Assembly: GCA_002415465.1 (NCBI GenBank)
Contig: DHYT01000104.1
Coordinates: 32,834-48,424, forward strand
Length of the DNA: 15,591 nt
Direction: 5' to 3'
From: Desulfobulbaceae bacterium UBA5123
GTDB lineage: Bacteria > Desulfobacterota > Desulfobulbia > Desulfobulbales > UBA5123
Translations under genes and position numbers: made by a program
In this document: one piece after another, positions 6,990 through 14,255 of the stretch
Layout of the letters: the number at the start of each line of letters is the position of its first letter
How positions within the stretch are numbered: the first letter of the stretch is position 1
The notes under the pieces: model-generated
The model's database searches: none
Seen by the model: only the letters and a program-made list of their open reading frames with translations
Told to the model about the DNA's origin: nothing

Positions 6990-7982
6990 GTGACCAAGAA
7001 ATCGATGGGCAGGCGTCGTTATGTTTTTGCGACGCTGCTGTGTGCTGTGATACTGACAGCCCCAGTACTGGCGCGGCAGGACGGCAAGCCCGTGATTGGC
7101 TTTCTCGCCTTCGAGCCCGGCGGCTGCAAGAACGCCGCCTTTCATAAAGGCATGAAGGAGCTAGGTTACGAAGACCGCAAGAACATGGTCTTTGTGTGTC
7201 GCCACGCCGAAGGCCGATACGAGCGTCTCGACAGCTCCGTCGCCGAACTGATGAAGGCGAAGCCCGATGTGCTGGTGGTATTCGGCCACGCGCCGGGGCA
7301 GGCGGCGCAGCGTGCGACGAAGACGACCCCGATTGTCATGACCGCCAGCGGCGATCCGGTGGGCATGGGGTTCGCTCAGAGCCTGGCGCGACCCGGCGGC
7401 AACATCACCGGGGTGAGTTACTACGCGAGCGAGCTCAACATCAAGCGGCTTGAGATGTTGAAGAGTGTCGTGCCGGACCTGAAGCGACTCGCCGTGCTTT
7501 TGCATTCTGGATTGCCGCAGGATCTTGCCGGCGAGTATCTGCGGGACTGCGACGCTGCAGGCAGGGCAATGGGCTTTACCGTTCACGTGGTGAACTATTC
7601 AAAGCTTGAAGAAATTGATGGTGCCTTTGCCGAAATGCAAAAACTTGGTGCCCAGGGTGTGTTCATCGCGCCGACGCGCGAGGTGAAGGCTGAAACCAAA
7701 CGCGTCGCGGAGATGGGAATCCGGTATCGCTTGCCGATTGTGCATTCGCGCAAGTCTTTCCCCTCGGTCGGTGGATTTATGAGCTACGGCCCGGATTACC
7801 CGGTGCTCTATTATCGAACTGCGTTCTACGTGGACCGCGTTCTAAAGGGCGCCAATCCAGCCGAACTTCCGATTGAGCAGCCAGCGCGTTTCGAGCTACA
7901 TCTTAATTTGGCCACCGCCAGGACCCTCGGCTTGAAGGTGCCAGAGTCCCTGATATTGCGCGCCGACAAGGTAATCGAATGA
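6990..7982 (+). CDS. Periplasmic ABC substrate-binding protein 1 (PF04392 type, Sec-exported)
   Basis: This 330-residue protein belongs to the ABC_sub_bind family, as shown by PVIGFLAFEPGGC near 34-46, ASGDPVGMGFAQSLARPGGNITGVS near 120-145 and the family's closing signature NLATARTLGLKVPESLILRADKVIE. It starts at a GTG at 6990, 5 bases after CGGAGGA; an ATG at 7005 is possible but less well spaced. A Sec signal peptide is predicted (basic MTKKSMGRRR, hydrophobic 11-27, cleavage after VLA). Family members bind small ligands, often aromatic or hydrophobic, and normally serve an ABC importer. No permease or ATPase gene lies in this window, so it may instead present ligand to the sensor kinase downstream. 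It is a diverged paralogue of the next gene, 58 bases away. Confidence 0.9.
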   Translation: MTKKSMGRRRYVFATLLCAVILTAPVLARQDGKPVIGFLAFEPGGCKNAAFHKGMKELGYEDRKNMVFVCRHAEGRYERLDSSVAELMKAKPDVLVVFGHAPGQAAQRATKTTPIVMTASGDPVGMGFAQSLARPGGNITGVSYYASELNIKRLEMLKSVVPDLKRLAVLLHSGLPQDLAGEYLRDCDAAGRAMGFTVHVVNYSKLEEIDGAFAEMQKLGAQGVFIAPTREVKAETKRVAEMGIRYRLPIVHSRKSFPSVGGFMSYGPDYPVLYYRTAFYVDRVLKGANPAELPIEQPARFELHLNLATARTLGLKVPESLILRADKVIE

Positions 7983-8040
7983 GCACGAAGTCTGTGCGGC
8001 GGCGCGTTGACGGTGGACCGCCGTACTTGGGAGGGAGGAT

Positions 8041-9015
8041 ATGCGACGTCGTGAATTTCTGGCTCTAACGGGATTGGCCGCGGCTGCAGCCACGGTGCCG
8101 GTTCGTGCAAAGGCGCAACTGCCGCTGGTGGTCTGGATGAGTTACGCGGACGAGAAGACGGTCGGGTCGTACTACCTGTCCGTCAAGAGGGGCATGCGGG
8201 AGCGCGGCCTGGTCGACGGACAGACCATCCGCTTCGAGTCCTACTTCGCGCAGTTTTCCAAGGAGCGAGTGCGGCAGTTGATTCCCGAGATCATCGCCAA
8301 GAACCCGGCAGTGGTGATCGTGCAAGGCGCCGCCATCAAGCCTATGACCAAGGCCACCAAAACCATTCCGCTGGTCATTGCCTCCAGCGGCGATTTGGTT
8401 GCCGGCAAGCTCGTGGCGAGCATGGCGCGGCCGGGTGCCAACGTGACCGGCATCCAGTTTCTGGCCATTGACCTCGTCGGCAAGCGCATGGAATTGCTGA
8501 AGGAGACTTATCCCCGGCTCAAGCGGGTAGCCGTGATCGCCGATCCTGGGCACGCGGGCGAAACTAACGAGCGGGCTAGAACGCTCGCCGCGGCGGAACA
8601 ACTTGGTGTCCAGGTGGACTATAAACCTGTGACCAACCCGGCCGAGTTGCAGGCTGCACTCGATTCCCTGCCAGACTCGGGCAACGAGGCCATCGTGGCA
8701 TTTCCGGATTCCATTACCTTCGGTCCACGCAAGCGTATCGCCGACCTTGCCATACGGTACAAGCTACCGACGGTATCCGGCTGGGATGCCTATGCCGATG
8801 CCGGGTTCCTGCTCATTTACGGACCAAGCCTCACAGCCGCGTGGGAGCGAATGGCCTACTTCGTCGAGCGCATCGTTAAAGGAGCCAGGCCCGCCGACTT
8901 GCCGGCAGAAATCCCGAGCGTCATCGAAATGATCGTCAACCTGAAAACCGCGAAGGCCCTGGGTATCAGGGTGCCCGAGACTGTGTTGCTGCGCGCCAAC
9001 AGAGTGATTGACTAG
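8041..9015 (+). CDS. Periplasmic ABC substrate-binding protein 2 (PF04392 type, Tat-like signal)
   Basis: This 324-residue paralogue of the preceding protein shares the same landmarks: ASSGDLVAGKLVASMARPGANVTGIQ near 118-143, then KRMELLKETYPRLKRVAVIAD, and the closing NLKTAKALGIRVPETVLLRANRVID. The N-terminus MRRREFLALTGLAAAAATVPVRAKA carries an RRxFL motif (R3, R4, F6, L7) and an alanine-rich core, which suggests Tat export rather than Sec. The ATG at 8041 follows GGGAGGGAGG closely, a strong ribosome-binding site. The gene ends 121 bases before the hybrid kinase. As with its partner, there is no ABC permease or ATPase in view. The two proteins may bind different ligands, and duplication followed by divergence is likely. 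Confidence 0.92.
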   Translation: MRRREFLALTGLAAAAATVPVRAKAQLPLVVWMSYADEKTVGSYYLSVKRGMRERGLVDGQTIRFESYFAQFSKERVRQLIPEIIAKNPAVVIVQGAAIKPMTKATKTIPLVIASSGDLVAGKLVASMARPGANVTGIQFLAIDLVGKRMELLKETYPRLKRVAVIADPGHAGETNERARTLAAAEQLGVQVDYKPVTNPAELQAALDSLPDSGNEAIVAFPDSITFGPRKRIADLAIRYKLPTVSGWDAYADAGFLLIYGPSLTAAWERMAYFVERIVKGARPADLPAEIPSVIEMIVNLKTAKALGIRVPETVLLRANRVID

Positions 9016-9070
9016 TTGCGCGCCGAAGGCTTGTTTTGGGAAGACACTGTCCATGTCTTGTGTGCTTCGA

Positions 9071-9102
9071 CAGAGTCGCCGCGTGCGGGTTAGAGTACTC
9101 TG
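9071..9102. promoter_or_regulatory. Inverted repeats upstream of the hybrid kinase
   Basis: CAGAGT (9071-9076) and ACTCTG (9097-9102) are inverted arms, and AGAGTACTCT (9092-9101) is itself a 10-base palindrome. They lie in the 121-base gap before the kinase start. They could be an operator separating kinase expression from the binding-protein run. They do not resemble the 16-base element at 6205 and 12142. Support is sequence symmetry only. Confidence 0.3.
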
Positions 9103-9136
9103 CGTCATCGTAAGCCGTCTTGATTGCTGAAGGGTC

Positions 9137-11422
9137 ATGGGTCTATTGCGCTCAGTCGGTGGCCGACTTTACCGGAAATATATTGTCTATTTTGCGGTTC
9201 TGATCGGAGCGGTTCTTGTCGCCGGCGGCGCGATCGATCTGTATTTCTCCTATTACGAAACACGTGACGCCACCGTCGCGCTCAATCGCGAAAAGGCGGC
9301 GGCAGCGGCAATTCGCATCGAGCAGTTCATTCGTGAGATCGAGCAGCATGTCGGTTGGACTAACCTGGTGCCACGCGATGGCGATCCCGTCGCCCAGCGT
9401 CATCTCGAGTTCATCAAGTTGCTGCGCCAGGCGCCGGCAATCACCGATGCCCTGTGGCTCGACGGCAAGGGGCGGGAGCAGCTGCGAGTCTCGCGCCTTG
9501 CCATGGATCGGCTGCACAGCGACACGGACTATTCGCTTACACCGGCATTTCAGAATACGGGCGCGTCCGCGACCTACTATGGGCCGGTTTATTTCCGGGA
9601 AGGCACCGAACCTTACATGACGCTGGCGGTGCCTTCTGGCGGGGGTGTGACGCTGGTTGAGGTCAACTTGAAGTTTGTCTGGGACGTGATTGCCGGTATC
9701 CGCTTCGGGCGCTCCGGCTACGCATACGTCGTGGACAGCCAGGGTCAACTCATCTCGCATCCGGACATCAGCCTCGTGCTGAAAAAGACGGATTTGAGCG
9801 CCTTACCTCAGGTGCAGCGAGCCCGCACGGCGCTCGCCATCGGCGAGCCGGAGACCAGCGAGGCGGCCGAGGCGCGCGATCTGGCCGGTCGCGCCGTGCT
9901 GGCGGCCAACGCGCACATCGAGCCGCTCGATTGGACAGTATTCGTTGAGCAGAGTCAGCAGGAGGCGTTCGCGCCGCTCTATGGCGCGATGCTACGCACC
10001 GGCGTGCTCATCTTGCTGGGTCTCGCACTGGCTGTGGGAGCGAGCACGTTGCTTGCGCGGCGCATGGTGCGGCCGATTCGCGCACTACAAGAGGGCGCCG
10101 CGCGCATGGGTGGCGGAGATCTCGACCAGCGAATCGACGTGCATACGGGAGACGAACTCGAAGTGCTGGCCAGCGAATTCAATCATATGGCGGAGCGACT
10201 CCGTGAGTCCTATCTGGGTCTCGAGCAGAAAGTCGCTGAGCGCACGGAAGAACTTGTGACAGCGAATCGCGCCAAATCGCGCTTTCTCGCGGCGGCGAGC
10301 CACGACCTGCGCCAGCCGATGCATGCGCTCGGCCTGTTCGTGACGCAGCTCAACAATCGCATCAAGGATCCAGAGGATCGGCACCTGACGAGCCGTATTG
10401 AAGCCGCGGTGTCGGCATTGCAGGGACTGCTTGACGCGTTGCTGGATGTGTCGCGTCTCGACGCGGGCGTGGTGAATGCGAACACGGCGGATTTTCCGAT
10501 TCAGGCCGTACTGGATCGGATTGAAACGGCATTTGCCACCGACGCGGCGGACCGGGGACTACGCTTCCGCGTAGTGCGCAGCCGGCTCGCAGTACACAGT
10601 GATCCTCTATTGCTCGAGCGAATTCTCATCAATCTTGTCGCCAACGCGCTGCGTTACACCAGGAGTGGCGCGGTACTCGTCGGGTGCCGAAGACGGGCCG
10701 ACCGAGTCCGCGTCGAGGTTTGGGATACCGGTGTCGGGATCGCGCCGGAGCACCAGGAAGCGGTGTTTCAGGAGTTTTACCAAGTCGACAATCCGGAGCT
10801 CGATCGGACCAAAGGGTTGGGCCTCGGTTTGTCTATCGCCGCGCGGCTCGCGCGCGTTTTGGGTGGCCGTATTGATGTGCAATCGGTCCCCGGCTGTGGC
10901 TCCGTCTTTGCGGTCGATGCGCCGCGCGTGAGTGAGATTCCGGAACACACGGCGGTGGAGTCACCGCCTGACATGGGCAAGGCGCTGCGCGGCGCGCTTG
11001 TACTGGTAGTCGACGACGATACCTTGGTGCGCGAGGCGCTGGCAGGGCTCATGCAACAGTGGGGCTGCCGGGTGTTGACAGCGGGAAATGGCGAACAGGC
11101 ATTGGCCACCATTGAGGGAAAATCGCAACGAATCGACGCCGTGCTGTGTGACTATCGCCTCCCGAAGGGCGAAATCGGCAGCGACGTCATTCAGAAACTT
11201 CGCGAGCGCCTCGGGGAGGGCTTGCCGGCGGCACTGATCACCGGCGATACCGCGCCGGAACGATTGCGCGAGGCAAAGGAAAGTGGCATTCCGCTGTTGC
11301 ACAAACCCGTACAGCCGGCGCGCCTGCGTGCCTTGCTCGAGCACCTTACTACGCAACGGTCGGTCAGGGCTTGGGTGGTGCCCCCGGAGCAACCTGGGCG
11401 GGCATCAGGCCAAGCTGGTTGA
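9137..11422 (+). CDS. Membrane hybrid sensor histidine kinase (Cache-like sensor, HAMP, HisKA, HATPase, receiver)
   Basis: In this 761-residue protein, transmembrane helix 1 is at about 14-36. A periplasmic Cache-like sensor spans about 38-280, with YYGPVYFREGTEPYMTLAVP at 147-166 and GRSGYAYVVDSQGQLISHPD at 191-210 as dCache signatures. Helix 2 is at about 286-306 and a HAMP domain at 307-360. HisKA carries His389 in SHDLRQPMHAL. The ATPase domain has the N box NLVANAL (499-505), DTGVGI (530-535) and GLGLGLSI (560-567). The receiver covers 620-738, with acidic pocket D626-D628, acceptor Asp672 (CDYRLP), Thr702 and Lys723. All catalytic residues are present. The H-box is like that of NahK/ErcS'-type hybrid kinases, which work with LuxR-type regulators. 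The ATG at 9137 has only a closely spaced AAGGG before it. The last 59 bases are antisense to the response regulator gene, its probable partner. Confidence 0.95.
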   Translation: MGLLRSVGGRLYRKYIVYFAVLIGAVLVAGGAIDLYFSYYETRDATVALNREKAAAAAIRIEQFIREIEQHVGWTNLVPRDGDPVAQRHLEFIKLLRQAPAITDALWLDGKGREQLRVSRLAMDRLHSDTDYSLTPAFQNTGASATYYGPVYFREGTEPYMTLAVPSGGGVTLVEVNLKFVWDVIAGIRFGRSGYAYVVDSQGQLISHPDISLVLKKTDLSALPQVQRARTALAIGEPETSEAAEARDLAGRAVLAANAHIEPLDWTVFVEQSQQEAFAPLYGAMLRTGVLILLGLALAVGASTLLARRMVRPIRALQEGAARMGGGDLDQRIDVHTGDELEVLASEFNHMAERLRESYLGLEQKVAERTEELVTANRAKSRFLAAASHDLRQPMHALGLFVTQLNNRIKDPEDRHLTSRIEAAVSALQGLLDALLDVSRLDAGVVNANTADFPIQAVLDRIETAFATDAADRGLRFRVVRSRLAVHSDPLLLERILINLVANALRYTRSGAVLVGCRRRADRVRVEVWDTGVGIAPEHQEAVFQEFYQVDNPELDRTKGLGLGLSIAARLARVLGGRIDVQSVPGCGSVFAVDAPRVSEIPEHTAVESPPDMGKALRGALVLVVDDDTLVREALAGLMQQWGCRVLTAGNGEQALATIEGKSQRIDAVLCDYRLPKGEIGSDVIQKLRERLGEGLPAALITGDTAPERLREAKESGIPLLHKPVQPARLRALLEHLTTQRSVRAWVVPPEQPGRASGQAG

Positions 11423-12026
11423 CGGCCACGATCGCCTGCGCGCGGCTCGTCACCTTGAGCGCCCGCAGGATGGCGGTAACGTGGATTTTTACAGTCGCCT
11501 CCGCGAGACCCAACTCGCGGCATATAAGTTTGTTGGACTTGCCCTGCGCCATCAGCGCGAGCACCTCCTTCTGGCGCTCCGTTAAATGTACCTGGTCCAT
11601 CGAACTCGGCGGTGGCGTCGCGTCGCCGGGGCCCGTCAGGATTTCCGGCGGAAGGTAGCGCCCGCCGGATAGCACTAATCGCAGCGCATTGAGCATCACT
11701 TCGTTCGAAGAGGACTTGGGAATGTAACCCATCGCGCCGCGCGCGATGGCGGAGCGAACCGTGCCGGGATCCTCCAGCGCAGAAACCACGACGACCGGTA
11801 ACGTCGGATGATTGGCGCGCAGTGCCTCCAGCATTGCCATTCCACCCATGGCGGGCAACCGCAAGTCGAGCAGCACGAGATCGAGGTCAGGGTGCTGCTC
11901 GATGAGTTGGCAGGCACTTTCGCAGTCCCCCGCTTCAAGCACGGTCGCACCGCCTACCAGCCCGTTCAGCAAGTGCCGGAACGCCTCGCGAATCAGGGCG
12001 TGATCGTCGGCGACCAGAATTTTCAC
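11364..12026 (-). CDS. NarL/FixJ-type response regulator (receiver + LuxR HTH)
   Basis: In this 220-residue regulator the receiver occupies 1-120: Asp7 and Asp8, phospho-acceptor Asp54 in LLDLRLP, Ser82 in VVVSALED and Lys104 in YIPKSSS. The LuxR-type helix-turn-helix lies at 147-205, with LTERQKEVLALMAQGKSNK and LGLAEATVKIHVTAILRAL. The start is a GTG at 12026, preceded by GGGAGGAG at good spacing. The gene is convergent with the hybrid kinase and the two coding ends overlap. They therefore cannot share one transcript, yet are almost certainly partners: the kinase receiver could pass phosphate on through an Hpt protein, or the kinase could act on this receiver directly. The best candidate target sites are the 16-base elements at 6205 and 12142, the latter 115 bases upstream of this start. 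It resembles AgmR/ErbR-class regulators in layout, but that assignment is weak. Confidence 0.94.
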   Translation of the reverse strand: MKILVADDHALIREAFRHLLNGLVGGATVLEAGDCESACQLIEQHPDLDLVLLDLRLPAMGGMAMLEALRANHPTLPVVVVSALEDPGTVRSAIARGAMGYIPKSSSNEVMLNALRLVLSGGRYLPPEILTGPGDATPPPSSMDQVHLTERQKEVLALMAQGKSNKLICRELGLAEATVKIHVTAILRALKVTSRAQAIVAVNQLGLMPAQVAPGAPPKP

Positions 12027-12118
12027 GGCTCCTCCCTATGTTTTCGGACTGGAACTTCTTGTTTCAACTATTGAAGCCGTTTTGCCGGGACGTCACAAGC
12101 TCCCAGAAAAGGAAATCA

Positions 12119-12135
12119 CTCGGGCATTGCCCGAG
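12119..12135. repeat. Perfect hairpin in the regulator/secreted-protein intergenic region
   Basis: CTCGGGC-ATT-GCCCGAG is a 7-base GC-rich stem with a 3-base loop, 93 bases upstream of the regulator GTG and just before the 16-base element. On the plus strand no T run follows; on the minus strand the following bases are TGATTTCCTTTT, only mildly T-rich. It could be a leader hairpin or a barrier between divergent transcripts. No function is proven. Confidence 0.45.
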
Positions 12136-12141
12136 CGCGCC

Positions 12142-12157
12142 TAAGACCTAAGTCGTA
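12142..12157 (+). promoter_or_regulatory. Candidate operator, copy 2 (GACCTAAGTC core)
   Basis: TAAGACCTAAGTCGTA matches the element at 6205-6220 at 14 of 16 positions; both differences are G to A. It lies in the 256-base gap between the divergent response regulator and the secreted-protein gene, 126 bases before the ATG at 12283. It could control both directions, including autoregulation of the regulator. The rest of this gap holds the 12119-12135 hairpin and no gene. Confidence 0.5.
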
Positions 12158-12282
12158 GCGCCTCAGTCTGATTTTCAGGCGGCCCGTTGCGACCAAGAAT
12201 ACATGGCAGGAGAGCAGCAAGGCATCCAACTGTGGTCAGGCGGATGCCGGCACAGAGTGACTGTGATGCGGAGGAGCGAGCA

Positions 12283-13068
12283 ATGAGCAACCGGATATCA
12301 AGCGTCGTTGGAAGGCAGGTGTTTGTGTTGTTCGCATTGCTGGCATCGTTACCGGCAGCAAAGGCTGGCATCAACGATTGCCCCGCGATCTTGCCGGCCG
12401 ATGCCGCGCCCCTTGGCGAATTGCGCCTGTGCCGCGCCGCCGGCGCAAGTCCGGTTGAACTCACGGCCTGCCGCAACTATGGCGCCGGTAACCATGTATT
12501 CAAGATCGAGTTTCAAGGCGGTGTGGTGCCCGTATCCGTGCGTCGATTGCCCGCCGCATCCAGGCCAGGTGAGGCATCATCGGCCGCCGAGACTGTTATC
12601 GACGTCGGTAAGCGCGGATGCGATCTGGCGCGCCCGACAGGTGTGCCCCGGAGCGCGGTCTATCGCGGAACGGGCGTATGTCGGGAAGAGCACGACAGGC
12701 CATTGCCGTGCAGCGTATTCGAAGGTGCCAGTGCCCGCCAGCCCGTGGCAATGCGCTATTTCGCCTACTACGAACCGGACGGCAGGGGTGTCCGCCAAAT
12801 CGATGCGCTGCCGGCTGGCCCCAATGACCACGCGCTCGAGGCCGAGCTGGCGTTTCAGTTAGGCCAGGCACTCGCCGCAACGGAGTGCTGTCGCGAGGAA
12901 GCGCGCGGCTACGTTGCCCATGCGGCGGGTCTGTTTCCGGCGGACTCCATTTATCGCTCCACTTTGAATGCGCTCGCGGCCGCACCAGTGGCGAGCACGG
13001 TGGCGGAAGTGTCGAACTGCGTTACCGGCTCCACGCCGTCGCTGAGTGCGTCGAATAACGGTCCTTGA
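12283..13068 (+). CDS. Secreted cysteine-rich protein of unknown function (261 aa)
   Basis: I do not recognise this protein. A Sec signal peptide is clear: MSNRISSVVGRQ, then a hydrophobic run VFVLFALLASLPAAKA with likely cleavage after AKA at about residue 28. The mature part contains nine cysteines, including an adjacent pair (ECCREE), which fits disulfide bonding in the periplasm. There are no recognisable catalytic motifs. The second half is alanine-rich and probably helical (DHALEAELAFQLGQALAA, then YVAHAAGLFPADSIYRSTLNAL). The ATG at 12283 follows GGAGGAG by 6 bases and is preferred over an in-frame start at 12187. It is the first gene of a run with the next two, downstream of the candidate operator at 12142. 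Its stop is 11 bases from the next ATG. Confidence 0.85.
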   Translation: MSNRISSVVGRQVFVLFALLASLPAAKAGINDCPAILPADAAPLGELRLCRAAGASPVELTACRNYGAGNHVFKIEFQGGVVPVSVRRLPAASRPGEASSAAETVIDVGKRGCDLARPTGVPRSAVYRGTGVCREEHDRPLPCSVFEGASARQPVAMRYFAYYEPDGRGVRQIDALPAGPNDHALEAELAFQLGQALAATECCREEARGYVAHAAGLFPADSIYRSTLNALAAAPVASTVAEVSNCVTGSTPSLSASNNGP

Positions 13069-13079
13069 CGGAAACGACA

Positions 13080-13682
13080 ATGGACCGTCCCGATGAAACG
13101 CAGGTCCCGGGCAGCAGCACCGTCAAGCCACGCCAGAATGAAGCGGCAATTGAAGAGGTGGGCCGGGGAGAGGAATGCCGGTTGTCCGCGGCGCTCATGC
13201 AGCGCGATGCGCTCGTGACGCTCCTGATCGCGCAAAGCCAGCGATTGATTCAACGCCTCGCGCTGCTGGCCGGAGCTGAGAAGGCGGCGGTAGTCGGGCT
13301 GGTGACGATCGGGCAAGCAATGATCGCGTACGCGCGCGCCGTGGATCCGGACCCCCAAGTAATGGCAAGTTTCGACCAGCTTCTGGTCTCGCTCTCTCCC
13401 GCGTTAGCGGGACGCATCGCCGATCCTCTGTCGTTGAATTCCCTTGTACAGGAGTCATGTACCTACGCCGGGGCGATCGACGCCTGTCTCCGTGCCGGGG
13501 AGGAACACGCACAGCGCAATCACGCGACGATCGGGGAGGCCGTCGCGGAAGCGGAGCGCTTGTCACGCGATATCAGGCAATTGCTTGTCGCGCTCGTAGA
13601 GTCTGCCGATCAGCCGATCGGCAGGACGGGATCTTCGTGCTCCGTTCCCGTCCGATCACCAAGCGAGGAGCGCAACCGATAG
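13080..13682 (+). CDS. Hypothetical helical cytoplasmic protein (200 aa)
   Basis: I do not recognise this protein. It has no signal peptide or membrane helix and is rich in Ala, Leu, Glu and Arg, with long predicted helices (LSAALMQRDALVTLLIAQ at about 35-52; GEAVAEAERLSRDIRQLLVALVE near residues 151-173). The ends look disordered (MDRPDETQVPGSS and a C-terminal SVPVRSPSEERNR). The start is either the ATG at 13080 or a TTG at 13065, which overlaps the upstream stop as TTGA; both have weak ribosome-binding sites, and coupling to the upstream gene is likely. It sits between two exported proteins, 18 bases before the cupin. Codon pattern and tight spacing support a real gene. Confidence 0.75.
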   Translation: MDRPDETQVPGSSTVKPRQNEAAIEEVGRGEECRLSAALMQRDALVTLLIAQSQRLIQRLALLAGAEKAAVVGLVTIGQAMIAYARAVDPDPQVMASFDQLLVSLSPALAGRIADPLSLNSLVQESCTYAGAIDACLRAGEEHAQRNHATIGEAVAEAERLSRDIRQLLVALVESADQPIGRTGSSCSVPVRSPSEERNR

Positions 13683-13700
13683 GAACGATGGAGACTTCCA

Positions 13701-14096
13701 ATGAAAAGACAGTTGCCCTTCAACCTTGTCGCCGCGATCGGCGCCACGTGCGGCATCGCGCTCATGAATGCGCCGCTCGTTGGTCATGCCGGTGACGTGC
13801 CGGCGTCATTCAACGCCAGTCCCGACGTCTACAAGGTTCTGGCCGAGAACGACGACATGCGGGTTGTGCTCGCGACGTGGGCCCCCGGAAAGAAGGATGT
13901 CAGTCATTCACATCCGACGGCGGCGGTTTACACCATCAAGGACTGCCATGCGCGTATCACCACTGCGGATGGCAAGGTGCGTGAGGTCAACAACAAGACG
14001 GGCGCCGCCCGGATTAACCCACCAGTGGCATCGCACACGTTCGAGAATATTGGCCTGAATGAATGTCAGCAGGTCCTGGTCGAGAAAAAGAGATAG
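13701..14096 (+). CDS. Exported single-domain cupin protein (131 aa)
   Basis: The N-terminus (MKRQLPFNLVAAIG, hydrophobic to about residue 28, cleavage after GHA) looks like a Sec signal peptide. The mature chain is one small cupin barrel. Motif 1 is G63-x5-H69-x-H71 (GKKDVSHSHP). Motif 2 is G101-x5-P107-x4-H112-x3-N116 (ARINPPVASHTFEN). Three histidines are kept for metal, but the usual motif 1 glutamate is not obvious, so binding may be non-catalytic. Similar small exported cupins exist, but their role is generally unknown. The ATG at 13701 follows GGAG by 7 bases. It is the last gene of the run, followed 94 bases later by a strong terminator. Confidence 0.85.
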   Translation: MKRQLPFNLVAAIGATCGIALMNAPLVGHAGDVPASFNASPDVYKVLAENDDMRVVLATWAPGKKDVSHSHPTAAVYTIKDCHARITTADGKVREVNNKTGAARINPPVASHTFENIGLNECQQVLVEKKR

Positions 14097-14118
14097 TTGA
14101 CGTTATGAACGGATCCGG

Positions 14119-14130
14119 CGGCAATTGCCG
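14119..14130. repeat. Palindrome CGGCAATTGCCG in the 3' region of the cupin run
   Basis: This is a perfect 12-base palindrome with an AATT centre, 60 bases before the terminator stem, which has the same AATT centre. It may add a second hairpin to the 3' untranslated region and stabilise the transcript. Evidence is symmetry only. Confidence 0.35.
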
Positions 14131-14190
14131 AGCAACCGGGGACGGTATGGTCTCGGAAACCGCAAGTACAATCTGAAGGGGAGAGCTTGG

Positions 14191-14218
14191 GGCCGACAAT
14201 TGTCGGCCGCATTTTTTT
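14191..14218 (+). terminator. Strong intrinsic terminator after the cupin run
   Basis: GGCCGAC-AATT-GTCGGCC is a perfect GC-rich 7-base stem with a 4-base loop (14191-14208). It is followed by GCA and a run of seven T bases (14212-14218), the classical Rho-independent form in the plus direction. It closes the 12283-14096 gene run and protects the convergent cbbR gene, whose stop is at 14256. Confidence 0.93.
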
Positions 14219-14255
14219 GCATTCCGCTCCTGGCTTCGAGTCGGTTTCTTGCCAG

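Noticed and set aside
9152..9760. Minus-strand open frame inside the kinase gene
   Set aside because: It is antisense to the conserved Cache-like sensor coding region and has no motif.
12951..13566. Minus-strand open frames (12951-13358, 13195-13566) as alternatives to the unrecognised plus-strand genes
   Set aside because: They are Arg- and Pro-rich shadows without ribosome-binding sites; the plus-strand genes have tight operon spacing and a terminator downstream.
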